Source: Chinchilla lanigera
Taxonomy: Eukaryota; Chordata; Mammalia; Rodentia; Chinchillidae
Assembly (NCBI RefSeq): GCF_000276665.1
Contig: NW_004955464.1
Coordinates: forward strand, 10,612,030-10,676,029
Reading direction: 5' to 3'
Length of the DNA stretch: 64,000 nt
Under the pieces are notes generated by a model. The model did no database searches, had not been told where the DNA came from, and worked only from the letters and a program-made list of their open reading frames with translations. Positions 45,340 to 57,210 of this stretch are shown here, piece by piece (the first letter of the stretch is position 1; the number at the start of each line of letters is the position of its first letter). Position numbers and translations under genes: made by a program.

Positions 45340-45715
45340 CTATTGATTAGTAAAACCCCAGTGGGTAAGTTCTAGGATCATTCCTATTTTGCAGATAGGA
45401 GTTTCTCAGTTTCTCAGAGGAAACTGAGGCATGGAGAGGTGAAGTTACTTGCTCTTGGTCACACAAATGGTGTGAGGCAGAAAGGGACTCAAATCCAAGC
45501 AGCTGGTATTTAGAGTTGCCAAGCTATCGGCCTCTCGGGAGATGGAGGTGGGTCAGCACACTTCAGGGCAGCTTCTTGTGCCTTCTCTCCCTTCAGCCTC
45601 AGCACAAGGAGATAAGCAAGGACTGTCAGCCTGGTTTACAAGTGGGAGACAGGGAACTGTGAAGTGGCTTGGCCAGGCTTGCAGAGCTAGCCAACTGCCA
45701 GTCAGCTTTCCTGGC
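45340..45715 (-). repeat. Two MIR elements, minus orientation
   Basis: 45340-45525 is clear ('gaggaaactgaggcatggagaggtgaagttacttgctcttggtcacac'). 45590-45715 is weaker ('aaggactgtcagcctggtttacaagtgggagacaggg', 'gtggcttggccaggcttgcagagctagcc'). Confidence 0.75.
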
Positions 45716-46661
45716 TTGTGATGTAGTTCAGTTTTCTTATTCTAGGCTACACTTGTATGTACACCTGTACTGATGTGTGCACGTGTGTCTCCATGTGTGC
45801 CTGTGTTCAGAGACCTTAGACATTCATTCTCGTTCTGCCACCTTGAACGGGTCCCCTCTCCGTTCCTCAGTCTCTGAGTCAGGATGAAGTGAGGCAAGGC
45901 GAGCATCTCAGAGGTCCTGCCCTGCTCAGATCCTCTGCCTCTCGGGGCCACAGTGAGCTCCAAAGAGAGTGGCTCTTGGAAGACTGCGTGAAGCACATGA
46001 TGTTTGGGACAGAGACAGCCAGCCGAGAGTGGGTACGTGTGGGCAGAGCGTGTCATTCATATGCCCGGGCTGCTCTTCTGGGCTGGAGTCCAGGAATAGC
46101 TGTGGTAAGAACTACATTTTTAAAGTGGGTCTTAATGTTTTTCACTGCTGGAAAATATGCCATTATGGGCATTTTTCCCCTCCAGATTCCGGGACTGCCA
46201 TGCCCCCAGTTCCCTCCCACATTGCTCACTTTGGTTTCTCTCTGACTGAAGCCTATCTGTTTTCAGTTCTGCATCCATCTCCATCCCTGGATCATTTACA
46301 GAGGAGCTAGGCTCTGGTCTTCTGTCTGTGTTGGGCCTTGGGAGATGTGACTTTGGGCACAGCTGGGCAGAAAGGACCTGCCCAGAAAGCCAGCCTGAAA
46401 GATGAGGACAGAGCACTGAAGCAGGGCCGGGAGGCCTGCTCTTCAATTCACTAGTGGAAATGTGCAGCAACTGTCTGCCATGCGCAAACACTGTGGGAGA
46501 CAGCACCACACCATGGATAGGTAGATATGTGCCAGTCCCAGCCTGGTCCTTTCCAAGGTGTAAAATCCTGGGTAGGCCCCTGTATCTCTCCATGCCTATT
46601 TTCTCAAGTATAAAGTGAGATCACTGTAGTACCTATTCGTGGTGTACCTGCCTCCATCAAA

Positions 46662-46760
46662 TTCCATCATTCTGTTCCATTCTGTTCTACTCTGTTCCAT
46701 TCCATTCCATTCCATTCCATTCCATTCCATTCCATTCCATTCCATTCCATTCCATTCCAG
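46662..46760. repeat. (GGAAT)n / (ATTCC)n pentanucleotide array
   Basis: Thirteen consecutive TCCAT-type pentamers (46696-46760) preceded by degenerate units (attcc, ttctg, ttcca). This is the same pentamer as human satellite II/III, here as a short isolated interstitial array between a MIR end and an L2 fragment. Confidence 0.95.
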
Positions 46761-46769
46761 AGGGTAGGA

Positions 46770-47345
46770 GCAGAGCAGGACCATTGGGCACAGTTGCTTG
46801 CTTCTGCAACACTCACAGTTTAATGGTGGAGACAGATAAGCCCAGAGTTCCCCATGAAACAAGAAGCATGTGATCCTGTGCACCAGAGTTGTACATGGAG
46901 CCAGGTAATGCAGGCAATATCCATGGGACCTGGGATCCAGGCAAGGGCTGACAATGTTACAGCTTGAAGATTGAGAGTCATAGGGCAGAACGGAGTTGCT
47001 AAGAGCATTGTAAGCCAGGAATGAGCCAGCAGTGTGACTGGAGTCCCCTATGGGACACTGCACGAAAACTGGTGCCAGGGAGATGGTGTGAGATAAAAGC
47101 CTGGAACATTAGGTTGGGGCAGATTGGGACAGGCTCTCAGTGACAGTTTTTTCTGGGGATTGGAAGCCCTCAAAGGTTTCTAACTTCGGTTGGCTCTTAG
47201 AAGGTCCATTTTGGGAGCAGTATGGGAGCTGGACAAGAGAGGAGAGGCCACAGGCAGGAGGGCCAGTGAGGAGGACGTGGACTAGTCCCGAAGGCAGGAC
47301 TGCTGCCTAGGGTCCCTGAGTAGATGTCTGAGTAAATGACTTGGA
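46770..47345 (-). repeat. L2 fragment, minus orientation
   Basis: 'aacactcacagtttaatggtggagacagataagc' and 'tggaagccctcaaaggtttctaac', 'gaaggtccattttgggagcagtatgggagctggac' follow the reverse complement of L2; divergence is high. Confidence 0.55.
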
Positions 47346-47454
47346 AAGGATGATACAGATTCATGTGTGACCTTGACTAAGCTCCTTATCCTCCGTCAAT
47401 ATTTCTAGTTACGTTATGATGCTGATACAGCCTCTCGGGTAATATCAGAGTTAG

Positions 47455-47665
47455 ATTCCTAATCCAGCTTCTCACTACCTGGGTGACTTGGGTGAAGAAC
47501 TTCACCTCTCAAGGCCACTGTACAGGGTGTAACCATAGCCTCTGTTTCTTAGGGCTGTTGAGAGGATTTAAAAAGAGAACCAAGACAGAACTCAGGGCAC
47601 AAAGCCTTGCAAATAACAATTCTGTGTAACTGTAAATGGGCACCATTGTTACTTATTGCTAGTTT
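47455..47665 (+). repeat. MIR element, plus orientation
   Basis: 'ttctcactacctgggtgacttgggtgaagaacttcacctctcaaggccactgtacagg', 'agggctgttgagaggatttaaaaag'. Confidence 0.8.
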
Positions 47666-48110
47666 ATTTTGTGATTACTGTTACTGGCAATTGAAATCTT
47701 TCCTTACTGTTCCGTGATAATGAAATAAATAGAATTCCTCTATGCTAAATCACAGCATCCACCCTTGTACCCTTGTCTGCATACACTTGCTCCTCACTGA
47801 GTGTGTCCTCTTCACGGTCACGTTGGCTTTAGTTGGAGCATGACTCCCAAAACCTTTTAAAACATGCTTTCTGCTCTTTCATTCCCATCCTGTGACACCA
47901 ATCCCTGTCCAAAGTGAAACTCATTAACTGACGGTAATTGGAGAATCCTGGGGGACATTAATTCCGGGCGCCTCTTTTGTGGCCTCAATGTTCCTCATTC
48001 TTTTCCTGAACACTGTTATTCCAGGCATCTAAGGCCGGAAACCTCTATCCTGACCCCCGTGTCTTCCTGAAAGCTGCTTCTTCCTCCTAACACCCTGTGT
48101 CTGTCTCTTT

Positions 48111-48144
48111 CACACACACACAGAGAAGAGAGAGAGAGAGAGAC

Positions 48145-48198
<54 letters not shown>
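48111..48198. repeat. (CA)n-(AG)n compound microsatellite
   Basis: Six CA units (48111-48122) followed by about 71 bases of almost pure AG with one ACAGAC interruption. The AG part is a long polypurine tract. Confidence 0.95.
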
Positions 48199-48202
<4 letters not shown>

Positions 48203-49883
48203 CTATCTGTGGGATTCCAAACCCATTTAATTGTTTAAATTGATCTCTTCTCCCACCCCTCCTAAGAAGCCACCTAGGATCCTGCCTCCAGAAGGAACAA
48301 ATGCCAGCTGCACAGCCAGGACCTCCTCCCCAGGTGTGGGCATCACTTTCACTCCGTGGGTCTCAAATGCCACGTGCTTCATACTCAGCTCAACTGAGTC
48401 CAGTCCACTTGCTTCATTTTGCAGATCAGCACACGGGATTCCAGGGAAAGCAAAGTGAGAGAACCCTTCTGCTCCTTCCCCAGACCTCAGTTCCAGAAAG
48501 CAGGCTTCCTCTGGGGTCCCCAGCTATGTTTTTAAGCTAAAGTCACAGAATACACACTACTCCTGGAAGCACACCACTCCCGGACATCTTTTTGTAGTGC
48601 CCATTGGTTCCCAAAAGAAAACAGATTGAAGCCTGTTCCTTTGGCCACTCCCCCAAAGGTTAAGATAAGAAGTGACCGTAGTTTTCAGATGAAAGAGGCC
48701 AGTGAAAAGGGTTGTAGAAGACTGCCTTCCAGAGAAAGATAGAACAGTGATTAGAACAACCAGAGATTTTTTTGACTCTTCAATCCTGAATTCTGTCTTG
48801 CTCGCCCCCTCCTCTCTCTCCTCACCTGCCCCACCCTCTCAGTCTTGAACCAGATTTGCCTGCACAATGCCCCAAAGAGACACTGGCCCTGCGAATGGAC
48901 TGAAAATACACTTCTGCATGTTTTCTAGGCTCTTCTGGGGCTAAGTTTCCTTTGGTCTCCCCGGATTTCCTCAGGCCTTGCTCTATGGACCTGTGCCCAA
49001 GACTTGGTGGTTACAATATATAATTTAGGCACCAATTGTAGCTGGCAAAATATATGATAGTAGTAGAGCTGGAGAATTATGGTAATATTGTTGGAGACAA
49101 CTGTGGGATTGGGATGGGGTGATGGGATTTTTCTGTTTCCTCTCGGAACAAGGAAGTCATGATGGATGTTCCCTACTAATATTTCACTGTGTCCGAGCAC
49201 TGGCTTCTTCTCCCCAGGTATCTGGGATTGGAATATTTCCCTTGTCACCGACTACAGATGGTGCAAGCCTAGCCGTCAGGCATTTGGCACCAGAAGGGCA
49301 AAAAAAGTGATCTTGAGTTAACACTGAGTGGCCCAGTCCCCATGACCCCAGCTTCCTTATCAGGAAGTTCTGGGCTCTTATGCATGACAGGAAACTTGAG
49401 TTTTTAAAAAGTCATGTGCAGTTAAAAAAATAAAAGGCTGGGACCTGCCTGTAACTCTCTCTCGGTCCCCCTGGACAAATTCCTTTCCTCTTTAGGACCT
49501 CAGAACTCTCACCTGTAATGATAATAGCAGTCATAGCAATGATGGTGGTAGTGGCGGCAGTGGTGGTGACAGTAACCTGTATTGATTGATTGGTATGTTG
49601 AAAATGGTTTCCAAATGCTTATTCTTACCTACACCTCATCCCAGCCTAGTGGAGCACTTCATTGACTGTGTCCTTAACCTTGACACTTGGTGGGTCTTTT
49701 CTTCTTTCCAGTTGTTTTCTACTCCATTTGGAAGCGTCTAACTGGGAGAGGGGCAGGATTGTACTGATATCTTTGTCCCTGTGCCCTAGTATAGGGCTGC
49801 TCTTAGGGTAGGCATTATTTGACCCATTATTTTTGTTACTTCATATATGATGAAGTATCCAACCCATGATGTCACCCCAGAGA

Positions 49884-50009
49884 AGGTTTTTATTTGGTCT
49901 TTGAGACAGGGTTTCACTCTGTGTTCAGGCTGGCCTCAAACTCACAGTGATCCTCCTGCTTCGGCCTCCTGAGTGCTGAGATTACAGGTGTGCTCCACCG
50001 TGTCCAGCT
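49884..50009 (-). mobile_element. B1 SINE without internal duplication, minus orientation
   Basis: tttgagacagggtttcactc, 'ttcaggctggcctcaaactcacagtgatcctcctgc', 'gattacaggtgtgctccaccgtgtccagc'. A single copy of the normally duplicated segment, like the element at 38506. Confidence 0.88.
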
Positions 50010-50214
50010 AGAATTAAAAAAAAAAGTTTTATATCTTTTTTTATCTTTTCTTTTTGATTACTGGCCTACCAGAGCATTGCACTTCTGCATTGACTCTTTC
50101 GCTATGAATGGCTTTCTTCCCTGACTTCATCTGAGAGAGAGGGGAAGAGACCTCCTGGCTCCTGAGCCCCTGCTGTGGGCCAAGTGTGACCCTGGGTGTA
50201 TTCCCATTTGTCTT

Positions 50215-50365
50215 CCTGTTCATTATTCTTCGCAGCTTTGCATGGCAGCAGAGCCTCATTTTTATATTTGAGGCTCAGAGAAGGAAAATAATTTGTCCAA
50301 GATTGCACAGCTAATGAGCAGCAGAATTGGAATTTGAGCATGTGTCTGCCTACCTCTAAAGTTGC
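50215..50365 (-). repeat. MIR element, minus orientation
   Basis: 'ttgaggctcagagaaggaaaataatttgtccaagattgcacagctaatgagcagcagaattggaatttgagc' is a clear minus-strand MIR. Confidence 0.85.
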
Positions 50366-50839
50366 TGCTCTTTTTCCTCCCCTGTGGCTTTATTTCCTGA
50401 ATCCCAAATCATAAGCCATAGTGAGACCCTTGGGATGCCTCCTTTGGGACATTCAGTTTAGATAGCTAAATATTGAGATTTCTAGGCCATTCCAGTGATA
50501 CAAGAGGCTAGTGAGACAAAGTATTTAAAATTAGGGCTAACCTAGAAAATTCAGGTCTTTCAGTCCCTGTTGAGACATGACTTTTTTTCTGCAGTCGTAT
50601 CTTGCCCATTCAAGCCTTTGCTCACAATTTTTTTTATCTTACTAGTAATAAGCGATTGTCCTAATTGTGTCACCTACTTAATGTGGCAGGACTCTTCGCA
50701 CGCTGTCCACTCAGCAGTCATTTCCTGAGCCTCCACCTTGTTGGAGGTTAGACCTGTATCCTACCCCTGGACGCTCTTCTCCAGTGAAGCGAGAAATGAA
50801 ATGGCCCGTGGCAGTGCAGGGATAACAGGTGCGAACACA

Positions 50840-51075
50840 GGATGTGAGGCTTATGTTTTAAATTAGAACCTCCTGAATTCAGGCTCAACTCCGTTCTCAA
50901 GACTGCTGTTTGACATTAGATAAATCGCTTAACCTCTCTGAGCTTTTGTTCCCTCATTTGTGAAATGTGGGTAATGATGGTACTTCGGTGGGGTAGACAA
51001 AGGATCACTTAAGATATATAGTGTCTGGCAAAGAGGAGATCCTCTGTAAGTAGCACAGGTAGTTCTTATTGTTGT
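50840..51075 (+). repeat. MIR element, plus orientation, nearly full length
   Basis: 'cctcctgaattcaggctcaactccg', 'aaatcgcttaacctctctgagcttttgttccctcatttgtgaaatgtgggtaatgatggtac', 'gtgtctggcaaagaggagatcctctgtaagtagc'. Confidence 0.88.
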
Positions 51076-51539
51076 ATGCAGTGCTGAAACCCATGTACAG
51101 GGAGCTGAAACTGCCTACCTGCCTGCAGGGCCCAGGGATCAGGGCAGGGCGCTTGCAGGAGCTACATCCCAGCACTCTAAAGAGTGGGTACAGATGTGTC
51201 AGGCAGATAAAGGGAAAGGTGTGGGCAGGGGTGGGATGTCCTTTAGAGGTGCCTTCACTGTGCCGCATCTGCCCTGGGCTCTGCCTTGGATCTCGAGGCA
51301 TGGAGCAGGCTCATCCAAATTGCCCCCCTAAAGTGATTCAGGACTCAAGAGATGCCTTCTGCGGACTTTTACAGGAATTCTCTTACATCCCCACCGTAGG
51401 CTCTGTGTCTGGTCCTGGACCCTCCTCTCTTGGAAACGTGGCTGATGACAAAACAGAGACGTGAGTCCTATTTGTGGCTGCATCAACTTTGGAAGCAGAT
51501 CATGAGAATTCTGAGTCCGGGCCCCCAGCCAGAGGCATT

Positions 51540-51860
51540 TATAATCAGACATGGAGCAATCATTAGAGCAGAAACAATAAATTGCAGCAGCGCCGAGAGA
51601 ACTCCCCAGAGCTGCGCACGCAAGGGGACCCGAGGTGATGAGCATGAGCAGGCCTGGCCACCCGCCCCTCCTGCCGGCACAAGCGGCCTCCGGCCCCGCC
51701 ACGCCCATGTGGGATCCCAGAGCCCTCTGAGCAGCTGCTGCAGAGGTGCCTGAAAAGTGCACCTTCCCAACCTGGGACTCCCAAGTCTGAGGGAGTGGGG
51801 GCGCCCTCCACCAGCGCAGTTCCAGAGGCAGTTCCGGAGCAGGGTGGGGTGGGAGTATGA
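51540..51860. other. GC-rich island-like stretch, candidate regulatory sequence
   Basis: An AT-rich lead-in with 'aatcattagagcagaaacaataaattgcagc' (homeodomain- and SOX-like motifs) passes into GC-rich sequence with several CpGs. Long open frames on both strands (up to about 200 codons on the minus strand) are explained by GC content, and the peptides resemble no family I know. No repeat recognised. Confidence 0.3.
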
Positions 51861-51879
51861 TTGGAGGAGTAGAGATGTG

Positions 51880-52075
51880 GTGGTCAGAGACCTGCTGTGT
51901 AGTCTCCAAGCTAAGCAACTGCAGCAAGCCGCTGCCTCTCTCTGAGACTCCATTTCCTTATTGGCAAAATGGGAATAATAACATTTCCCACCTCACAAGG
52001 TCATTGTAAAGATTAATATGAGGACCTATGTCAAAAGCCTGATACATACTAAATGTTTAGGAACCCTAGTTCTTT
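51880..52075 (+). repeat. MIR element, plus orientation
   Basis: 'ctctctctgagactccatttccttattggcaaaatgggaataataacatttcccacctcacaaggtcattgtaaagattaatatgagg' and 'gatacatactaaatgtttaggaaccc'. Confidence 0.9.
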
Positions 52076-52329
52076 TGAACCCTTCATTCTATCCTCTCTG
52101 TACCCGTGGCATCACCTATGACAGTCGTTAGCCATCTATGGCTTTTAAACTCTATTGAAACTAAGTTTTAAAAGTCAGCTTCTCAGTTGCGTCGGTAACC
52201 ATATACATAGGCTGAGTGGTCACTGTGTTGGAAAGTTCAGCCACAGAACATTCTGACCGTTGTGAAAATTCTATTGGACAGTGCTTCCTAGTCCCCCAAC
52301 TCATCTGTTACCATGGGAAAGTTTGGTCC

Positions 52330-52590
52330 AGCTAACACTCACTGAGCAGGCCCTGGAGTTACAAAAATGCTTGGAAGTTTGTGCTGATCTTCAGGGGGCA
52401 CATAGTGGACAGACAGAGAGCTGTCCATGTACAGGATGCTGGGCCCAGATGAGGGGCACCCAAAAGGGACCAGCAAGAGCCAGAGAAGGTTCTTTGGAGG
52501 GGCAAGGCCTGAACTGGTACTTAAAAGATGGAAGATAGAGAATAGCATTCCATGTAGAGAGACAAGGATGATAGTGTTGCCAGAGATACC
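52330..52590 (-). repeat. L2 fragment, minus orientation
   Basis: 'agagaaggttctttggaggggcaaggcctgaactggtacttaaaagatggaagatagagaatagcattcca' follows the reverse complement of the L2 3' region. Confidence 0.6.
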
Positions 52591-52978
52591 AAGCTGAGTG
52601 ACAGCAGCGTGTGTGTTAGTGCGTTATGAGGCCGCCAGAAGCTCAGTATCGCTAAAGTACAAGGTGGAGAATGGCAGAGGCTACCATGGGGGGGGGCCCG
52701 GACCCCCAGGAGGTGGGAGACAGGGCTCAGCATTCCTGATCTACTAACTTCCACCTCTTCCCCCAGCCCTGATGCTGGTGCTGAACCACACAGCTCCGAG
52801 CTCAGAGAAGTTTACTGCACCACAGGGCAGATCACAGGCCCACGCCTGAGTTCTGGTATCATAGAGCCCAGTATTGTCTGCTGCTGTAGTCACCCATCCT
52901 CTGGCCACTTGGCAGCTGTTAGCCAGTGAAGTGCCACCAACAGAGACAGGGATAAGGCATCAGCACGTTAAAGTGAGG

Positions 52979-53140
52979 ACTGGGTGTGGTGGCGCACGCC
53001 TGTAATCCCAGCACTCGGGAGGCTGAGGCAGGAGGATCGTTGCAAGTTCAAGACCAACCTGGGCTACAAAGTGAGCTCAAGGCCAGCCTGAACTGCATAG
53101 CGAGACCCTGTCTTAAAAAGACAAATAATAATAATAATAA
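52979..53140 (+). mobile_element. B1 SINE with internal duplication, plus orientation, 10-bp target-site duplication
   Basis: Full-length B1: actgggtgtggtggcgcacg, 'cctgtaatcccagcactcgggaggctgaggcaggaggatcg', two tandem related segments ('gttcaagaccaacctgggctacaaagtga' and 'gctcaaggccagcctgaactgcatagcgag'), then an (AAT)n tail. The Pol III A-box and B-box regions are readable. Identical flanks TAAAGTGAGG at 52969-52978 and 53141-53150 mark a recent insertion. Confidence 0.93.
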
Positions 53141-53419
53141 TAAAGTGAGGGCACAGTGGCTTGTCCAGAGTTAGCCAACTTTAAGCAAAGGGGCTGGAGC
53201 TTGTTATCTTGGTCTTTCACCTGTGAATGTCCAGGGTTCGGCTGTGTCATGGCTGTGATCATGGGTAAGCTACACCTGCTAGGTCTCGTGCCGCCTCACT
53301 CACAGGTTCCTTCTGTTATGTATATTCTGTCCCTGTGCTTATCCCTCCTTGTCCCTGGCTTCACTCCTCTCTGCTCTCTCCTGTCACATGTGCTTTTTGC
53401 TGCAGAGCTTGTTCTCCCA

Positions 53420-53660
53420 GTGGTGTCCTCCTGCAGACACCACAGGGGTCCTTGTTAGTCCAGATCATAAGCTCTCCTGCTCAGTCCTTCCATGGCTTCC
53501 TCCCTCCCCAGTTAGAATCAAGCCCCCCAAGCTGCCCTGGCCTGCAGGCCACCTGCGATCTGGCCCGCTGGGTCTCTCTGGCCCGCTGGGTCTCTCTGGC
53601 CCTCCCCGCTCTCTGCCTTCCTTGGTTCTGAGGCTGCTCTGCGCTCCTTGAAGGAACCAG
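53420..53660 (+). repeat. L2 fragment, plus orientation, with 18-bp tandem duplication
   Basis: 'tcagtccttccatggcttcctccctccccagttagaatcaagcc' and 'ctggcctgcaggccacctgcgatctggcccgctgg' follow L2 order. GGCCCGCTGGGTCTCTCT is repeated exactly at 53562-53579 and 53580-53597. Confidence 0.7.
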
Positions 53661-53859
53661 TCTCCTCCCAGTCCAGGTCTCCTGCCTGCTCTTCACTGGA
53701 TCATCCATGGCTGACTCTACCCTTCATCAAGGCATCTAATCAGATATCAGGTTCTCAGAGAAGGACCTTCTCAGGAAGTAGCACTGCTTCCCTGTATCCT
53801 TTTCTGCTGTTTCATTGTTCCTCACTGGAAAATGGATGGGTCTCACCACTATTTGACTG

Positions 53860-54345
53860 TCAGAGTTATCATCTGTCACACAACAAACCATCACAAACTT
53901 AGTGACTTAGCAGTCCTCATCCCATTTCCTGATCTGTGGACCGGGGATTGAGAGAGGAAGCATCCAGGCGCTTCTGTTCCATCCTGTAAGATCAGCGGGC
54001 AGCTGTGCTGATGTGCTCAGGAGGGCCTCCGTCCAGCAGCCAGGTGTAGCTGGGATGCTGGCCTCTCCATGTAGTCTCAGCAGCTCTCCACACGGTGTCT
54101 CCAGAAGCACGGACGGACTCTTTACATGGCAGCTCAGGCGTCCACCAGTGAGAATTCTGCCAGTCAGGAAGTGTAAATTGCCAGAGTTCTTGAGTCCTGG
54201 GCCAAAAAGCTGATACTGTGTCCCTTCTGCCCCACATCTTAGTCAAAATAGTCACAGAGGCCCCCTCACCCGGATTCAGGGAGTGGGGACAGAGACCCCA
54301 CCTCTTGACGGAATGATGGCAAAGACCAGGTGGTGTGACTTCCTT
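53860..54345. repeat. Ancient interspersed repeat, family not named
   Basis: Starts 'cacaacaaaccatcacaaacttagtgacttag' and ends 'cagggagtggggacagagaccccacctcttgacgg', a pattern recurring in mammalian genomes that I recognise as repetitive but cannot assign reliably to a Repbase family. Confidence 0.5.
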
Positions 54346-54404
54346 CGGGGTGCTGCTGTGGTGTTCCAGCATGTGGTCAGCTGCTACTTTCGTACATCTG
54401 TGTC

Positions 54405-54550
54405 ATTCACTGACACGTAAGCTCTGTAAAGCCTCCACCCTTTTTTGTCTTGTTAATTTTTTATCCCCAGCACATAAAATAGTGCCTGGCACATGGGATA
54501 GACCAGCACAAATTGATGAATGCATGAATGAATGAAGGAATTAATTAATG
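54405..54550 (+). repeat. L2 3' end, plus orientation
   Basis: 'ttttttatccccagcacataaaatagtgcctggcacatgg' followed by 'gatgaatgcatgaatgaatgaagg'. Confidence 0.75.
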
Positions 54551-55739
54551 AATGATGGCTATAGGAGAAAACACTATTGACCTGTGCAGGCTTTAGATTT
54601 TTTTAAAAAGCTTCATGGAGAAGTGCAAAGGATTAATCTTGCTTTCCCTTATTTTGTGGAGTCCTGGAGTGTTCTGGAAGAGGACCAACTTTAGAGCCTC
54701 AGAGTCAATCCTAAGAAGTGACTGCCACATCTTCCTTGTCCTCCAGCAGCCATGTATTGGCTTGTTTCCTCACCTAGCCAGATGTGCTGAGAGGACCCGT
54801 GGAGTTTGGTTTCAGAGAGCATCACAGTGAGAATCCATGCTGGTATCTGGGACCAGCTGTGCTGTGAGCTGCTGATGAGACCTGCCCTCCCTTCATCTCT
54901 TTCCTTCACTGGGCTTCAGCTCTCCTGTCTATAAAGTGAGGGACTTGACCGTATCTTACCACCGAGGGTCCTAGAGGCAAAGGCTGTCAGGGAGACAGAA
55001 GATTCACATGACCTGAAGTCTTAAGATGCCCTTCCTCGGGACAGAGTCACATGGAGGATGAATGAGGAGTCAGGATCGGTTTGTCTGTTGCTAATGAAGA
55101 AACCAAGCTGATGCTGAGTCTTCTGCGTTCTTCAGAGGGGCAGCAGGGAGGGTGTGGACAAAACAGGCCTAGTTAACCATCACTGAGTCTGTGGCTCCAT
55201 CTCCACCCTTAAATGGCCAGTGGCCTTATGCTGTCCTAGTATTCGGGGGCTTAGGAGTTGGTGGAGTCCACTAAGAGCTAAGCACTGATCCTAAGGGATC
55301 AAGCTGCATTTTCCTGAGAAGCATCCATCCCTAAGGAAGGAGCCGTTCACTCTGCTTTTGCCCACCCTAATCTCTGGGGCTACAACATTGTCCAAGCCAA
55401 GACTTCCCTCATGTATCATTGGCCTCCTGGTCTTTCTCTTCATTGGAGTCTTCTGTCAGACATCGAAAGGGATTTGGGAAATTGGACCCTAAACATTAGC
55501 TGACTGTGTGTGGCTCAGGATCCACCTTCTGATAGGGAGGGGGGAAGGCTGTGGTGTGCATTACAGGAAACCAAGGGTTATGCAGCTCAGCCCAGCCTCC
55601 ACTCTGCACCCCAGCTGCTCCCCACAGGGAGAGTCATCCCACCATACACTGCAATCTAGTACAACCAGCGTAAGTGTGAAGGGGTGGCCAATTCTACATG
55701 AGAACCAGCCTGTTTTCATCCTGGAGCAGTGCAGTGGGA

Positions 55740-56110
55740 TCCAGGGAGAGGGCATTTGGCTCAGGGCAGTGGAGGAGAAAGAGCAATTGGACAGGCACAG
55801 AGCAGCAGGAAGAGTATTTGAGTGGAGGGAACAGCACGTACAAAAGTCCAAAAGCAAAAGAGGAGTACTGAAAAAGCTCCCTGCGAAGGGGGATGTCACT
55901 GGGAGTCTCAAAGAGAGGCCTGGGGAGAGGCCTTTCCAGCCAGAGGGACTAATGTGGGCAAGAGGCATGAAATGCATGCATATGTGTGTGTGTGTGTGTG
56001 TGTGTAGCGCCTTAGGTTTGGCCAGCCAGCAATAGAAGCAGCCAGAGAGAGGTAACAAGTGGGAGTAGAGAGAGGTGAACCCATGGGGGGCTTAGAATGC
56101 CTCACTTGAG
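55740..56110 (-). repeat. L2-like fragment, minus orientation, with (TG)n tract
   Basis: 'aagagtatttgagtggagggaacagcacgtacaaaagtcc' and 'ggtttggccagccagcaatagaagcag' resemble the L2 reverse complement. A (TG)n run sits at 55983-56005. Confidence 0.5.
55983..56005. repeat. (TG)n microsatellite
   Basis: About 11 TG units. Confidence 0.95.
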
Positions 56111-56652
56111 GGGTTCAGACTCCAGCAAGTCAGTTTGTTGCAAAGTAGGTTGCTAGAGATACCTGCAGGTTTCTACAGGCCCAGTGGGCTGGAGAAGAGC
56201 TAGCCTGAGAGGCTGCTAGGAGAGGGGTCCACACTATGTGGGGCAGGCCCTGTGGTGGCCCAGCCCCACTCTGCAAACGTGTGAAACTGGGTGCTGGGCA
56301 CCAGCACAGCATGCAGAGCGGAAGGCTGCACCCAAGAAGTGCAGTGTTACGCCCTGAGGGCAGCTGTGTGGAGGGGAGGGCAGGAGACCCTGGCTCTTCC
56401 CATGGGACTGGATAGCATGGAAGTAGGGGAACAAACTTCAAGGGGCAGCCAGCAGGCCATCATCTGATGCCTGCTCTGTTCCAGGCTCTGGGAACAAAGT
56501 GGAGAGTGAAACAGCAGTGGTGTGGTTCTGGAACTTACAGAGCAGAGGGGGAGACGAGAGTGCCAGCCGGTCACAATCACAGTCCTCTTCAGGAGGGTGT
56601 GAGTTGGGGATGAGCCTGAGGCACAGGAGGTGCCTAGGACTCTGCATTTAAG

Positions 56653-56738
56653 GTGTCTCTGTCTCTGTCTCTCTCTGTCTCTGTCTGTCTCTCTGTCTGT
56701 CTCTCTCTCTCGGTCTGTCCCTGTCCTTCCCTCTCTCA
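56653..56738. repeat. (CTGT)n/(CT)n imperfect microsatellite
   Basis: Mixed TCTG, CTGT and CT units over about 85 bases. Confidence 0.92.
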
Positions 56739-56854
56739 TTATGCAAGTGCAAAATCAGTACCCAAAAGCCAGGACTTCCATAGATTTTGTGCTGTGGGTG
56801 CCTCACTTACCTTATCTTAGTCCTGGCTCTGCAGGAAAAATTCATGACCAAATG

Positions 56855-57210
56855 AAAGTGTAGGTTGAGACATAAAGGCTACAGAGGGAGCTTTATGGGA
56901 AGAGCATTGCAGATAAAGGGAACAGCCTGTGTAGAGACCTTCAGACAAGAGGCACTCGTGCGCAGGAACGTGCAGGCCATCTGGTTTACCCAAAGAGGGT
57001 CGAAATGTGAGGCTGAGAGATGTGAGTCTGAGTCCTGTTCAAGCAACTTGGATCTACCTGGAGATTTGTTCCAACAGGGAACTTTCTGCCGAAATAGCGC
57101 TTGGGTTGGGCCTTGAAGAGTGAACAGAATCCAGAGAGGTGAAAACAGGAACGTAGAGCTACACAAGCTGAGTGTGAGGGCGGGAGGAGCCTCTCCATCA
57201 TGCATTTGGC
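56855..57210 (-). repeat. L2-like fragment, minus orientation
   Basis: 'ggaagagcattgcagataaagggaacagcctgtgtagagacc' and 'ttgggttgggccttgaagagtgaacagaatccagagaggtg' resemble the L2 reverse complement. Confidence 0.5.

Noticed and set aside
46596..47063. 155-codon minus-strand frame with repeated WNGME
   Set aside because: The repetition is only the translation of the GGAAT microsatellite.
51328..51953. 199- and 156-codon minus-strand frames
   Set aside because: Start in or cross unrelated sequence, no protein-like motifs; the region is better described as GC-rich non-coding.
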